64,000 bases of DNA from Clytia hemisphaerica. Its lineage: Eukaryota > Cnidaria > Hydrozoa > Leptothecata > Clytiidae. Position numbers and translations under genes: made by a program. Within the stretch, counting starts at the first letter, position 1. Each line of letters starts with the position of its first letter. This document shows, in pieces, positions 12,501-23,705 of the stretch. The notes under the pieces are model-generated. The model saw only the letters and a list, made by a program, of their open reading frames with translations, did not search any database and was not told where the DNA came from. Location of the stretch: contig CACVBU010000408.1 of NCBI GenBank assembly GCA_902728285.1, positions 317,878 through 381,877 on the forward strand. The letters run 5' to 3'.

Positions 12501-15500
12501 ACTTCTGCCAATGTCCAAGTGCCTAATGACAATATCAAGACCGCCGTTAAAGAGGTCCACGAGGAGGAGGCAGCAGAAGAAAGGGATAAGATCAGAAGAT
12601 CAAAGAACATCATCATCCATGGTGTTGAGGATCCAACGACAGAGGATGCTACCAAAAAAGATGAAGCATGGGTGAAAACACTCATCGAAAAGCTCCACGT
12701 CAAAATTAACATCAAGTATATCTCAAGAATTGGCAAATCAGTAGACGGGAAAAAGCGTCCCCTCATTGTTACTCTGAACAGTGAGGAAGAGAAAATGAAT
12801 GTTTTTGGAAATCTCCCAGCGCTAAAAGGAATTGATGCCTATAAGGGGATGAGCATTTGCGAAGATCTAACTCCAGCTCAAAGAAAAAAGTACAAAGAGG
12901 CGGCAGAAGATGCTAAGGCACGAAATCAAACCGAAAAAGATGGAGTCTGGAGAGTGCGGGGTTTTGCAAAAAACGGATTCGGTGTAAAGAAGATAAACGC
13001 CAAAGATCGGCAATAAACCAAACACGAAAAAAAGACGTAACAAAGAAGAAAGACGAACAAACTAACAAACGAAAAAACCTTAACATACTATATACTAATA
13101 TGCAGACCAACTAACTAAAATAAAGAGAAAAGAACTAAATGAAGTGATTTCAAAAGAACAACCCGATATCATTGCAATTTGTGAAGTAAAACCGAAACAT
13201 TCGAAAAAAGAACGTCTCATACAAGACTACCACATTGAAGGCTACTCCGAACCCTACGAAACAAATGCCTTAAATAATGTTGGACGTGGAATCATCGTTT
13301 TGACACATAAATCGATCAAAAATGTAGTCGAAGTGACACCCAATAGTGAATTTCAGGAGGTGTGCTTACTGGAAATCAAACTCAAAGGAGCGGATTCTTT
13401 GCTTTTTGGATGTATGTATCGAAGTCCAACCAACACGCCAACATCAGCAAAAAACAATACAGCACTTAATCTTCTTCTGAAGGAAATAGCAATGAATAAG
13501 AAATACAGTCATAAGTGTATCGTCGGTGACTTCAACTATAAAGATATCAATTGGGAAAACTGGTCAACTCCTCACGATGACACGAAGGAAGACGAACAAT
13601 TTCTCGAAGCTTTAAGAGACTCCTTCTTTTACCAACACGTCGATGAACCAACAAGAGCTAGAGGTACCGATACGCCATCAATAATTGACCTGATTCTGAC
13701 AAATGAAGAAAGCCAGGTTAGCAACATAACCTATCTTTCACCACTTCATAAAAGTGATCACAGTGTTCTATCATTTACGTTCGAATGTTACCTTGAAACA
13801 GAATGCATTATTGAAAACTATAACTACAATAAGGCAGATTTTGAAGCAATGAAAGGACATCTTGAGAACTCTGACTGGGTTACAGGTTTCCATCAAAAAG
13901 CAGAAAATGCAAACGTAAATGATTGCTGGAAGATGTTGCGAGATAAATTATTCGAGCTTAGGAATCGGTACGTTCCTCGTACGAAGGGGAAACATGCCTA
14001 CGGAAAAAAGGGAAGTTTTGCAATCGATCAAGATATTCAACAAAGCTTAAAAGAAAAACGTCGCCTTCATCGCAAATGGATAAGATCAATAGGTACAACT
14101 TCGGAACAGAGAAATAGAGCTATTTACGCTACTGCGAGAAACAAGGTTACAGGAAAGATCAGACGAGAAAGAAGAAGACTAGAAGAACGAATTTGTGGTC
14201 AAGCAAAAAGAAGCCCTAAGAAGTTTTGGAAGCATATCCGGAACTCAATGAAGACCAAAACGGGAATTTCCCCTCTTCTCCTTGATCCAAATGATAAATC
14301 ATCACTTCGTTTTACTGATGAGGATAAAGCTGACATCCTACAGGATCAGTTTTGCAGTGTTTTTACGAATGAACCTGCTGGATCACTACCTGAGTTTCCA
14401 TCACGAACAGACACAGATGTAGCATTCGATCTAACAATCGACATGATCAAAAAGGAACTGAAAGATTTGAATCCTAATAAATCGCTAGGACCTGATGAGA
14501 TTCACCCAGTCATGCTGAAAAAGCTGGCCTTTTACATAGCCGGTCCTTTACATACTATCATGGCCAAGTCCTTCGTAGAAAGTAAACTACCTGATGATTG
14601 GAAGACTGCACATGTGTCCCCGATCTACAAGAAAGGAAAAAAGAACCTTGCAGAAAATTACAGGCCCGTTAGTTTAACATCAGTTGCGTGTAGAGTAATG
14701 GAAAGAATCCTAAAGAAACAAATAATGGAACACCTCACGAATGAGAAATTGCTATCAACCAAACACATGGGTTCATGGGTAACGATCGACAGTGACACAC
14801 TACTTCACTACTTAGACAAATGTGCAGACTCGATATCCAATGATAAGGTTGTTGACGTAATCTATTTCGACTTCGCAAAGGCATTTGACACCGTTCCACA
14901 TCGCAGATTACTAAGAAAACTCGAAGCGTATGGTATCAGAGGAAGGGTACTTGGTTGGATGAAAGCATTTTTGTCCGATCGTTACCAATATGTGAAGGTC
15001 AATGGAAAGTTATCTAAGAAATGCCAGGTGCAAAGTGGTGTACCACAAGGAAGTGTCTTAGGTCCACTCCTTTTCGTTATTTACATCAATGATCTAGCTG
15101 AAGTTACCACCAACAGAAATGTTTCTCTTTGCCGATGACACAAAGCTTGTTGAAGAAATAAATAACGCTGAAGATGCAATTAGACTTCAGCACGATATCG
15201 AGGCAATGGAAAAGTGGTCTGGTGACTGGTTGTTGAAATTCCATCCTGACAAGTGCCACGTGCTGACACTAGGGAAATTCTGGAACATTCAACATGCACA
15301 TCCTTACGAGATCGCTGGCTCTGTCCTAGAACATGTTGATCAAGAGAAGGATCTTGGAGTGATTATTGATAGTGAATTGAATTTCGAAGAACACATCTAC
15401 ACCAAGATCAAGAAGGCTAACTCGATCGTTGGATTGATTAATAGAAGCTTCGACTTCCTTTCTCCCGAGATGCTCCGCACACTTTTCATTGCATTTGTGA

Positions 15501-17183
15501 GACCTCACCTTGAGTACGCGCAAGCTGTTTGGTCTCCACGACTGATCAAACACTCTGATGCAATTGAAAGTGTCCAACGTAGGGCCACAAGACTTGTCGG
15601 TGGTTATAGAAACCATTCATATGAAGAACGTTTACAAGTCATGAACCTACCCAGCCTCAAGATCCGGCGTAAAATCGGGGACATGGTGGAAGTATATAAA
15701 CATCTTAATGTCTATGATAAATCTTCCCTATGTCAGAAACTCGTTCTTCGAAATCGACCTCAACGTAAGCACAATCTCGAATTAAAGAGGAATTTCGCTG
15801 AAGACGGCATTAGAGGATACCAAACGAATTCACTTTACTATAGAAGCATTGATACTTGGAACAGTTTGGCAACCAATGTTGTAAATGCACCACCGTCCGT
15901 AGGGAAATTCAAACTAGAATTGACAAACGAATGGAAAGATAAGATCTATAAATTGTAAAGATGTAAGATTGTTTCATAGAGGTCAATAGACCTGAGAAAT
16001 ACACTTCTATAAATTAAAAAAAAAAAAATAAAGTCAACCGCGAAAATAAGTTCCCTTAAGGTAGTATTACGAAAAACAATTTGATACAAAGCTGCTCCAG
16101 AAATCCGGTACATTTTGATGCATTGATTGTTCTTGGAGGGAAAATACAACTCATTTTAGGAGAATATTTTGTTAGTATAATTCTTTGTCTCTTTTTTTCT
16201 TAGATACAAAAGTTTGCCGACAAATTGCAAAAACATCGAGGCAACCTATGCCAAGCTAGAAGTCAAACGAGAAATACTGGCAGTCGCTGAAGCGTTTGAA
16301 AAACGAGTAACATATAAGGTGGACAGAATCAATGGTGTAAGCATAAAATTCTGTTTTGGGGCATCAAGCAAGTTGAATGATCATTTTAAATTTTTTTTAA
16401 ATCTATTTCCCCGTAAAAAATTTTTTGTCATAAATCCTATTTAAATTTAGAAGGGCTGAAACGATACGATATTTATGAATGGAGATTTGTCGATTTAAAT
16501 TTGGGATCGGGTTTAACTAAGCATTATATAATGTCCCCAAACTACAAGAGAAACTCCAGAAGAGTCTTACTTTTTAAACAAGTCGGTGTGTTAATGAAAT
16601 TAAGCAAAAAAAAGATACGTATTATTTTCTTGCGTGTTAAGTTACTTAACTAAGGTTGTTAAATTGCCTTCCTACATCCGTACTTTAGATCGTATCCAGT
16701 GTTGAAGCTGCAAAGAAATTTCTATTCTCGGCTGACTGTCCACTCGTTTTTATCGGTATAACTTCATTGACAAATGTTAGGATAGCAGACGATGCCATTC
16801 GAGAGGCAATGACGTTGCTTGGACGTGGAGATGTCGATGTCTATCAGCTTTTTAGATCGTGTTATTTAAAGAAAAACAACGAATTACTTAAGGATGAATC
16901 GTTTGTTTTTTTAAATTCTGGATATGTTGGAAAAATATCAGAGTTTATTTATGTCAAAAACAACAATGGTTCCTTCAAATTTGCTCGCGTTCAACTATTC
17001 TCTTTTCAACACTATATCAACCCGCAAGATATACCTACGCTTGACAATACTGGTCGTACAGCCATAGTCAAAATGGAATCTGTTATGCGAAAGGTCATTG
17101 CCTACTGTAGGAATAACGAGACATTATTTTGCATCGACTACAACAAGCCTAACTTTTACTTTCCTTTCGAGGCGCTACCTTAA
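6523..17183 (+). CDS. Multi-exon gene of unknown function
   Basis: Predicted exons: 6523-6594, 6787-6914, 7460-7495, 8079-8151, 8713-8775, possibly 11225-11345, then 16204-16336 and a terminal exon 16689-17183 ending in TAA. The first five join in frame (phases 0,0,2,2,0,0), each with a polypyrimidine-AG acceptor and a GT donor (GTAAGT, GTAAGT, GTATGC, GTATAT, GTATGT). The last two also join in phase 0. The possible exon at 11225 enters in phase 0 but leaves in phase 1, while 16204 needs phase 2, so at least one exon is missing or destroyed. The second exon is acidic and polar. The terminal exon encodes about 164 residues. Its C-terminal part (around FARVQLF and ETLFCIDYN) vaguely recalls beta-rich modules seen at the ends of some transposase-derived proteins; this is weak. 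The start codon was not found. I do not recognise the family. Confidence 0.6.
6960..7280. repeat. GGGGGTACCT-rich degenerate repeat in intron
   Basis: Several imperfect copies of GGGGTACCTGA lie within an intron of the unknown gene. There is no coding capacity and I could not define element ends. Confidence 0.5.
8283..8445. mobile_element. 163-bp snap-back MITE, nearly perfect palindrome
   Basis: Arms 8283-8349 and 8379-8445 are each 67 nt and are reverse complements with one mismatch (G/A at the eleventh or twelfth base from the end). They surround a 29-nt spacer. The ends read TAGACGATATC, so a TA target duplication is possible. The element sits in an intron of the unknown gene. Transcribed, it would fold into a long hairpin. 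Confidence 0.85.
9205..10375. repeat. Intronic tandem array, 183-185 bp unit
   Basis: The motif TGGCTGAAAATGATC or a variant starts at 9349, 9539, 9724, 9907, 10090 and about 10273, giving spacings of 190, 185, 183, 183 and 183. A more diverged copy precedes it near 9205. Central copies are the most alike and edge copies the most diverged, the usual pattern of homogenisation by unequal exchange. Open frames across it are by-products. Confidence 0.9.
10488..10615. mobile_element. Truncated copy of the TGGGATAAACTTT MITE
   Basis: Matches the left part of the element at 3356-3656 from TGGGATAAACTTT through AATATTTCTAAACAAAAC, then the similarity ends. The right inverted repeat is missing. Confidence 0.75.
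10945..11205. mobile_element. AAGCAT-rich MITE-like repeat
   Basis: Shares an ordered set of motifs with 39526-39752: TGCTTATA, CCCAGCC, GCTTAAAT, ATTGCCAT and finally AATGCTTATAAAAAA. Related AAGCATA-rich sequence also occurs at about 11510-11790 and 47118-47488. No coding capacity. Confidence 0.6.
11967..13016 (+). pseudogene. CR1-like ORF1 protein, two frameshifts
   Basis: The first frame (11967-12263) opens with a PHD/RING-like zinc pattern: Cys residues around SSCADD and TCSKC, then LVHYIC and finally YVCQNC. Near 12240-12260 the frame shifts into a lysine/glutamate-rich coiled coil, which ends at a stop near 12459. A second shift leads to 12465-13016, carrying an RRM-like segment (NIIIHGV, YISRIGK) and a C-terminal domain containing LTPAQRKKYKEAAEDAK. 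ORF1 proteins of this type bind the element's RNA as a chaperone. The zinc finger plus coiled coil plus RRM order suits CR1-like elements. The minus-strand remnant at 0.8-1.4 kb is a second, distant example of the coiled coil and RRM. Confidence 0.8.
13080..15958 (+). pseudogene. CR1-like ORF2: endonuclease + reverse transcriptase
   Basis: The APE-type endonuclease begins near 13080 (NILYTNMQT); a frameshift near 13105 precedes the long frame that continues to 15138. Endonuclease motifs include QPDIIAICEVKPKH, GDFNYKDINW, IIDLILTN and HKSDHSVLSF. Reverse transcriptase motifs include NKSLGPDEIHP, NYRPVSLTS, YFDFAKAFDTVPH, SGVPQGSVLGPLLF and, after a one-base shift at 15119-15138, FLFADDTKL. 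The C-terminal domain runs to 15958 with WSPRLIKHSDAIESVQRRA. Two compensating shifts near 14762-14800 replace the usual HGF-x-GRST region with an unrelated peptide before LLHYLDKC resumes. The product would copy RNA at a nicked target, but this copy is broken. Confidence 0.9.
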
Positions 17184-17660
17184 TTTGGGTTTTTTGAACC
17201 TTTGAACCAAAGCTTTTGTTCATATTTATAGTGTATATATTATATAGATATTTCAACGATAAAGGGGTGTGATTAAAAGCTAATTCAGCTTGTTAAAAGT
17301 ATACTCAAAAGGTATTCAAACTTTTCAAGCTTTTCAAGCTTGTAACTAATTCTTTTTACATTAAAAACAAACACGAATTAGTCCTGTCCTTTAGAATTGC
17401 AACGGGGTTTTTTTTTTATAAATCTGTTTAATCTGTTTTGGTGAAACAATTCAATTGAGCTACATATTTCTGCGTGTGATATTGTATTTTTCAAAAGCAC
17501 ATGTGCCCCGGTTCTTGCTAATTCTTTCGTTTCGAAAGTGCACGATCCGAAGTCCATGTCAATTCTTTTGTATCTTGTGATATCACTAAATATGATAGGA
17601 AAAATATAAAAAATATTCTTTTGATATCCAACAACTTGCAGATCACTTGTTTGATCCAAG
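17184..17660. other. Intergenic, 3' of the unknown gene
   Basis: An ATTAAA at about 17271 may serve as poly(A) signal for the gene ending at 17183. A minus-strand open frame over 17378-17677 has no motif I recognise. Confidence 0.35.
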
Positions 17661-17948
17661 TTCATTGTCAGCAACAAAGCCGAGTTCTGTTAAATTAGGG
17701 TCATGGGATACAGTAAAATAACGAATGTTCTGTGCGTGACGAAAAACAAGTTACGCGAAGCTGGGGTCAGCCGTTCTATTCCTTCACAACAAGTCATGTA
17801 AGCAAGTTTCTCTAACTTCACTTGTCCTCGGTCGGGATAACACAGCGGTTGACCTTGATTAAGCTCTTGTCGGTGTATTGCCAATGGCGGGGAGCTGATG
17901 TTCATCGATGCATACTTTCCTACCGATGAAATGCCTCTCCCATGATCT
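17660..17948 (-). pseudogene. Unassigned minus-strand coding-like segment
   Basis: On the minus strand an open frame from about 17948 includes a stretch around PPLAIHRQELNQGQP and continues to about 17760. After a one-base change of frame it continues with RHAQNIRYFTVSHDP and stops near 17660. The composition is protein-like, but no domain is recognised. It could be the 3' end of the zinc-finger gene at 19-20 kb, a decayed element or chance. Confidence 0.25.
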
Positions 17949-18344
17949 TAATGTTGTGTAACACATGCTAGTCATGAGTTACCATAACGCCTTATCGGCT
18001 CTAAAACCTCACTATTTCATACAGTCGTTGTGCTGGGTATTAACCAAAACGTATCATTTCAAAGTCTGACGAATGGTTCACCAGATACTGAAAAACATAT
18101 TTATCAAGTTCTAATTTATTATTCATCATTTATTATGTTGAACTTAGTATATATGGCTATTGGTGATTCTTGATAGTCTAAAAATTCCATATTCGGAGCA
18201 AAGACCACTCCAAACCTTGCCATTTTTTTCAGTCTTTTGTATTTTACATTCCTACACGTGTGACATTGAAAATCTCTAAGTTTGGTTGAACTTAATTTTC
18301 ATTTTGAAACTGCAATTCCCATAGCTAACAAAAACTTGACTTTT

Positions 18345-18930
18345 TAATTCGTCTGGGCAGTTTTAGAGGTGTGAATAGTAATTTCACACGTTAAACTAAA
18401 ATTTGAAAACAAGTTTCACACGCGTGGCTTTTTTTTTTTATTCTTCTGGGCAGCATTACAAGTGTGAATTGGAATTTCACACGCTAAACTAAATCTGATC
18501 ATTTTTACAAAAAATACTGCGTGTAAAATTAGAAATCCGAGGTTTCGTTAAAAATCTTTTTTTAATCACGGAAAACTGATTTCACACGCGTGACTTTTTT
18601 AATTCTTCTGGGCAGCTTTATAAATAAATGTGAATTGGAATTTCACACGCTAAACTAAATCTGATCATTTACGAAAATTACTGCGTGTGAAATTAGAAAT
18701 CCCAGGTTTCGTTAAAATTCTTATTTTAATCACGGAAAACTGATTTCACACGCGTGACTTTCTTTATTCTTATGGGCAGCTTTACAAGTGTGAATTGGAA
18801 TTTCACACGCTCAACTAAATCTGAGCATTTACGAAAACAGCTGCGTGTGAAATTAGTCATCACAGGTGTAATTTGAAATATTTTTAAATCACGGAAGACG
18901 AGTTTCACACGCCTATTTTTTTGATTGAAA
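18345..18930. repeat. Minisatellite, about 165-bp unit
   Basis: TTTCACACGCG starts at 18414, 18580, 18744 and 18903 (spacings 166, 164, 159). Each unit also carries CTGGGCAGC or a variant, GTGTGAATTGGAATTTCACAC, and AATCACGGAA. The array has about 3.5 copies. GTGTGAA and TTCACAC inside each unit form short palindromes. Confidence 0.88.
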
Positions 18931-18977
18931 ATTTTTAGTAAAGTTACACATGTGTTTTTAGATATCACATGTCTAAC

Positions 18978-19430
18978 TTATAAAATAAAATTTCTAATAG
19001 ACATACTCCAGTCTGTGATATTGGAAATCCCAAGACAAAAAAAGTAACAGCCCGCCATTCCAGAAAAGTCACATGCCAAACTTTTTTTCTCGAAAATTCC
19101 GGCGTGGGAATATGGGTTTTCACACGCATGTGATTCGATGGTTTTTTCCTGTGGTGTCTCGTTTAAGCTACTGTCATCATCTTTTTCACTGTCATCATTA
19201 TGATCATCATGGTAGTCTTGATTAATAAAATCATCTTCATGATTTTCCTGCTCAACATAACGTTCATTTTCCTGTAAATTTTGATCTGCATCTGCACAAA
19301 TCCCAGCATTAAACAGTTCTCTGTGATGTCTCAATGTATGCTTATATAGTGAGTTATGTTTCGTAAAGTAAAGCTCACAGAGAGTACACTTAGTTCTGAC
19401 AGTTACATCAATATGCCTTCCTACCTGTCT
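18978..19430 (-). CDS. C2H2 zinc-finger exon with acidic region
   Basis: On the minus strand an acceptor (TTTTTAAAGACAG) near 19430 opens a frame with one C2H2 finger: CTLC, twelve residues, then HTLRH (C-x2-C-x12-H-x3-H). An acidic, low-complexity stretch rich in D, E and N follows. A further cysteine-containing segment ends at a stop near 18978, so the true donor may lie earlier. A C2H2 finger followed by an acidic linker suits a nucleic-acid-binding protein. The exon at 19970-20161, which lies upstream on this strand, carries another finger, so the two probably belong to one gene. The gene may be transposon-derived; intactness is not shown. Confidence 0.5.
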   Translation of the reverse strand, partial: RQVGRHIDVTVRTKCTLCELYFTKHNSLYKHTLRHHRELFNAGICADADQNLQENERYVEQENHEDDFINQDYHDDHNDDSEKDDDSSLNETPQEKTIESHACENPYSHAGIFEKKSLACDFSGMAGCYFFCLGISNITDWSMSIRNFIL

Positions 19431-19552
19431 TTAAAAATATAAATAAAAGTAATCACGGAAAAGGACGCGAAAAAAAAAGACATAAGTGTGAGAACAGAGT
19501 AATCAAACTCGTTAGAAAAAGTACCATTAGAAGTCATAAAAAATCAACCTGA

Positions 19553-19690
19553 ATAAATGCAATCGAAATTCCAGAGAACTTCATAATTCCCGAAACAACA
19601 TTACATTACTATGTCAAACTCCCATCACATAAATTTTACAATTACGTCAGAGTAGACTACGCTCGCCACCGAAGAGGTTTATTTGGAAAG
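19553..19690 (+). other. Possible orphan exon, plus strand
   Basis: An open segment with the protein-like stretch YNYVRVDYARHRRGLFG ends at the consensus-like donor AAAGG|GTAATT. No matching upstream exon or start was found. It overlaps the zinc-finger gene's intron on the other strand. Confidence 0.25.
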
Positions 19691-19969
19691 GGTAATTATA
19701 TTTTATTGTTCGCTTCTTTTTTAAAGATTTGCCAAGTTGGAAAAGTATGAATTTCTTTGTACATATTCTACCTACCCCAAATATTTGGGACGCTGAGTTT
19801 TAAACGAATGGTCAAGTTGAAACGAACGATAAATGTATCAAGGTCTGTTTTATTTACCCCCTGGTGACTTAACAAAAGAGACTTAACTCGATGTTACAAT
19901 CCAATTATTTAAAGTTTGTCTCGGCCTTTTTATAATGAGCGAGACATACGTTCTCTGATTACGCAATTT

Positions 19970-20161
19970 TCATATCAACATTTTCGAGGCATTTTGATGT
20001 AACTGTCTGAAATTCAAACTTTGGCTGTGTGAACAGTAAATATGACGCAACAAAAGTTTCAATGTTTGTGATTCAAAATTGCAGTTGTCGCAAGCAAATC
20101 CTTCCATCACATATTTTGGGAGAAACTTTTGCAAAATTTTGCAACTCAGCAGTTCGTTCAA
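19970..20161 (-). CDS. C2H2 zinc-finger exon
   Basis: On the minus strand this begins at 20161 and encodes CDNC, twelve residues, then HIYCSH (C-x2-C-x12-H-x4-H), a good C2H2 pattern. After SQSLNF the reading ends within 15 residues, and no consensus donor is obvious, so either an intron boundary is missed or the exon is damaged. Together with the exon at 19430 it probably forms the N-terminus of one zinc-finger protein. The partner and function are unknown. Confidence 0.5.
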   Translation of the reverse strand: MNELLSCKILQKFLPKYVMEGFACDNCNFESQTLKLLLRHIYCSHSQSLNFRQLHQNASKMLI

Positions 20162-20480
20162 GCGAAAAGTGAATCAACTATACTGACTGCTGACTACCAT
20201 TTTGTCATTTTGCATTTCGAGCTTTTTACAATGATCGCTAAAGCACTTGTACGCTAGAATGCTGTTTTTCATTACTTTAGCCAAGGTGCGACGGCGGCGC
20301 TAGATAATAATTGTTTTGATGTTTCAAATAATAGCTAGTAGATTTCTTCAGCAAGCTAGACTTTTCTTTCAGCAAGCGAAATTTTAATTTAGTACCCAAG
20401 CCCCGTCGGCTTAACTCTCTGGTGTGAACCGCCATTATCAGTGCTACAAGCTCTAACCGCAAACACAAGCAAGCACAACA

Positions 20481-23168
20481 ATGATGAATTCAATATCGCA
20501 AGAACTTTCTCAGAAGAAACGTGGAGTAGGAGCCATAAACCGACTAAATGGTAAGTCTTGTGTTATTTTTACAAAGTCCACTGGTTACTGGATTGGAGAG
20601 ATATGGTTGGAGGTTTTTTGTCAGCTTGTCTTTTTTGCATGTGTGCACCACTGTAATTATAGACAGATTCTTGATGACATCATTTGTTTACATTTTGTTT
20701 CAAATTGCCTGCTCAGATTACACATTTTTTTCTTTATTAGCAGCTCTAATTTTGGCTATTGTTTGCATTGGTTAGGCAGGCCCATATCAGCATATTGATT
20801 GTTGTTGTTTGGTTCGTGTCAAATCCCAATGTTAAGGGCCCATTCACAACTTTAAAATGTCTATTCACAGAATTGTTTTACTTTCTAACAAAGTTAAACA
20901 TAAGAGAAAAGTTTTCACCGAGAAAAAGAAATCGTTCACCGTCCATTTTATTTTTAAAATGCCGTATTATGTTGATTTTGAGAAACTCGCCGTACAGTAT
21001 ACGTTTGGTATCCCTAACTGAATAAACTAGGCCAATTTGATGGTAAAATCCAGGCGTAATCTACCGAACAAAATCAAATTCTATTTTTAATCGAATTTAT
21101 CTTATCGAAACTAATCGAAATTAATACTTCGATTAGGCTTCGATTAATCGAAACTATCGAGCTGTAATCGAATTAATCGAATTTTCCAAGGTTTTTCTCA
21201 ATTAGTTTGATTACCTTTGATTAATTCGATAATGTTCGATAACTTGGATAAATGTTTGATAAGTTTCGATTTAGATTCGATAAGCTTTGATAAGTCTTCA
21301 ATACCTTCGATTAATGACAAGAATAATTCTATTGCATATTCCAGAAAATAGATTTTGAAAACCAAGAAAGAATTACAATTTTGAAAATTTTCTAAGAATT
21401 ACAATATTGAAAAAGAGATAGATTTTGAGTGAGATTTTTTCGTTCAATTGACATAGTCTGGCCATAAGTCCAAAGGACAAGAGTGCAAATTACAGTTTTA
21501 TGACATAGTAATTATCTTTATATACTATGAATAGATAATTGCTTTGTCATAAAAATCTACTCTCCTACAACAAAGTTTGCACCCCTCTTGTCTTAGAATT
21601 TGGAATTGAAGATGACTCTAATTATAGCCGCTAATTACTGAAGACCTTGACTGTAAAATAATCTTTGTAGATTGCGCAATGCGTTAATAAATTTTGCATT
21701 CTGATATGAAATTTGGCCTGGAGAGTTAGTTCACTAAAAATTCAATGTTTAATAATTTGTAATTCTTTTCTGCTTTTAGAACCGCCCAATCAAAAAAGGT
21801 ATACAAATTCGTATACTATCGACGCTTTTAATCAGAATCCACCCATCAGCCCCCTTCCGCCCAAACTACCAGACACGTTGGGTGAACTGCTAGCAGAATA
21901 CAATCTTCAAATGTATTTACCGAAGCTGGAAGGTGAAGCGTTGGATGTAGCAACGTTTTTGGAGTTGTGCGATAACGATTTGAAAGAATTGGGCATTGAG
22001 TAAGTTGTAATATTTTCTCGTTTGATTTTTGAAGCAACTTCAGCCTTGTATGGTCTACGCTCGTTAATTGGATGCCCCGTTTTCAAAAAAATTCGAATGC
22101 CCCGTAAGATTTGTGGTCCCTTGAGAGAAATAAGCTCCTTGACCCAAACCCTGAAGGGTTTAGAGAGTGTTACGGTACAATGTACTCAAAAACTTTACGA
22201 ACAATTTGATACTGGCTACTTGGTTCGTATGAATCGCTCTTTTCTTGTCAATGAAAGTTTATGAGCAGAAGAAGTAAAAAAAAATACTGAAATCAAATGA
22301 GATTTTGCAGCTATGGTTATCACAATCACAATCACTTCTTCTTATCACCAGCATGTTCTAATATTTCTTGTGTCAAAGTTTGAGACATTCGCAGAATATT
22401 TTTGTTTACCTTTACAACCATTTTTTTGTTCTTAGTAAATTTGGACCACGTAAAAAGATGTTGTTAGCAATACGAGAATGCAAAGAGCGAAAGGCTGCTC
22501 ATGACCCTAATGTAAGTCTATATGCATAATTCAGTTTACAAATTTTGTTTTTACCAAAATGCTGTGCTACATAAAATTTAATAACCAAATCTTCATTTTC
22601 TGTGAACATAAGACTTATCTTAACCCTTTGAACACGCTTGAAAATGGTGAAAGATTTTCATGATTTTTTTTTTGAAACATAAACATAGATTCTACCCCCT
22701 ATCCTTAGGGGGTCTGAGACTTTCAAAAATTTTTGTAAGGGGGGTCTTTTTTTTCTTTCAATTTCCTAAGGGCGTTATGGGAGTTTTTTTAGGAAATTTG
22801 CGCCGTACCAGTAAATTCGTTGTAGTTTTCCCGGGGGACAGGTCGTAACCAAATGGGTTGGCGGGAATTGACCTTCCTTAAGACTCATACATTGGGGAAA
22901 TTTCTTGCAGAAAGTTGTGAGACAAGGCTTCTGAAAAAGACATCCCCTTCTGGAGCTTTAGTCCGTACAGCCAAGCTACTGAAGTACCACCGCAGTTATA
23001 ATTTTATTACTTTTTGAAGCAGTTATAATTTTAATATTCCTTTCTTTTTAGAAAAATTGCAAAGCATTGATGGAGACATCAGAAGAGCTCCAGGAACACC
23101 TAATCGGCTGTCAGTTGCAGTTTCAAAATAAATCTTTTTCCTCCAATCTTGTATCAAGGGTATTTTGA
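20481..23168 (+). CDS. SAM-domain protein
   Basis: Exons 20481-20550, 21780-21999, 22436-22511 and 23052-23168 join in frame (phases 1, 2, 0), with donors GTAAGT, GTAAGT and GTAAGT and acceptors CTTTTAG, TTCTTAG and TTTTTAG. The start is ATGATG at 20481. After a short basic N-terminus and a proline-rich stretch comes a SAM domain: LGELLAEYNLQMYLPKLEGE, then FLELCDNDLKELGI, and across the exon 2/3 junction DKFGPRKKMLLAIRE. SAM domains mediate protein-protein or RNA contacts and often polymerise. The last exon is either terminal, with TGA at 23168, or it uses a donor at 23109/23110 to join the C2H2 segment at 23706. The whole is 133 codons in the short form. Confidence 0.8.
21090..21310. repeat. 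Degenerate TCGATTAATCGA-type repeat
   Basis: Repeated, mostly palindromic variants of TCGATTAATCGAA and TCGATAAG in an intron of the SAM gene. Similar low-complexity stretches lie at 43230-43720 and 47940-48490. Confidence 0.7.
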
Positions 23169-23705
23169 TATTTGCCCCTCTATTCGACCTTTTCACAATG
23201 GGTTGTTCCAGGTTGTTCCTGGAAAATATTAGGATGCTGGTATCCTCTAAGAATCATGCTTCCTATACTTGAGCTTTCTTAGATGAAAAATTTACGCCTG
23301 CGACGCTGAAATCACAAGAAAAATTTTATCCTTCAAAAAAGGTCGAATTTCTTCCAATCTTGCCCCCCCCCTAAACGAAAATTCGTGACTACGCCTCTGG
23401 GTTTTATTGAGGTCTGCGAATCAGACTAGTTTAAATTGTCCATATTCTTAAAAACGCTAATCTCAAAATTGAAAAGGAACTCCAGGGGCTCAAACCGGGC
23501 AAGCAGGGTATATTGAAAATAGCCAAGTTGATGAAGTTGAAGACGTTTATGTTTGAGATTACTATTTTTAAAAGTCCCCTTGTCTTCAAAGAAATTATGA
23601 AATTCTTTTAAGATGAAGGAGATAAGAAATGATATTCGGGATAATTTTGGAGACTAATTTCGTGTTTTATAGATGAATTTACAGTTACATTTCTTTTTCT
23701 TTTAG

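Larger units (their letters stand above)
11833..16028 (+). mobile_element. CR1-like non-LTR retrotransposon
   Basis: An almost full-length LINE inserted in sense orientation in an intron of the unknown gene. The approximate 5' end is placed before ORF1; the exact boundary is uncertain and I could not define a target duplication. ORF1 lies at 11967-13016 and ORF2 at about 13080-15958. A 3' UTR of about 55 bp leads into an A-rich tail at 16014-16028. The APE-type endonuclease, the FADD reverse transcriptase and a PHD-like finger in ORF1 together suit the CR1/L2 branch. About five frameshifts make it inactive, although most of the protein is still readable, so the insertion is not very old. Confidence 0.85.

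Noticed and set aside
12377-12766. 129-codon minus-strand frame
   Set aside because: Antisense shadow of the LINE ORF1.
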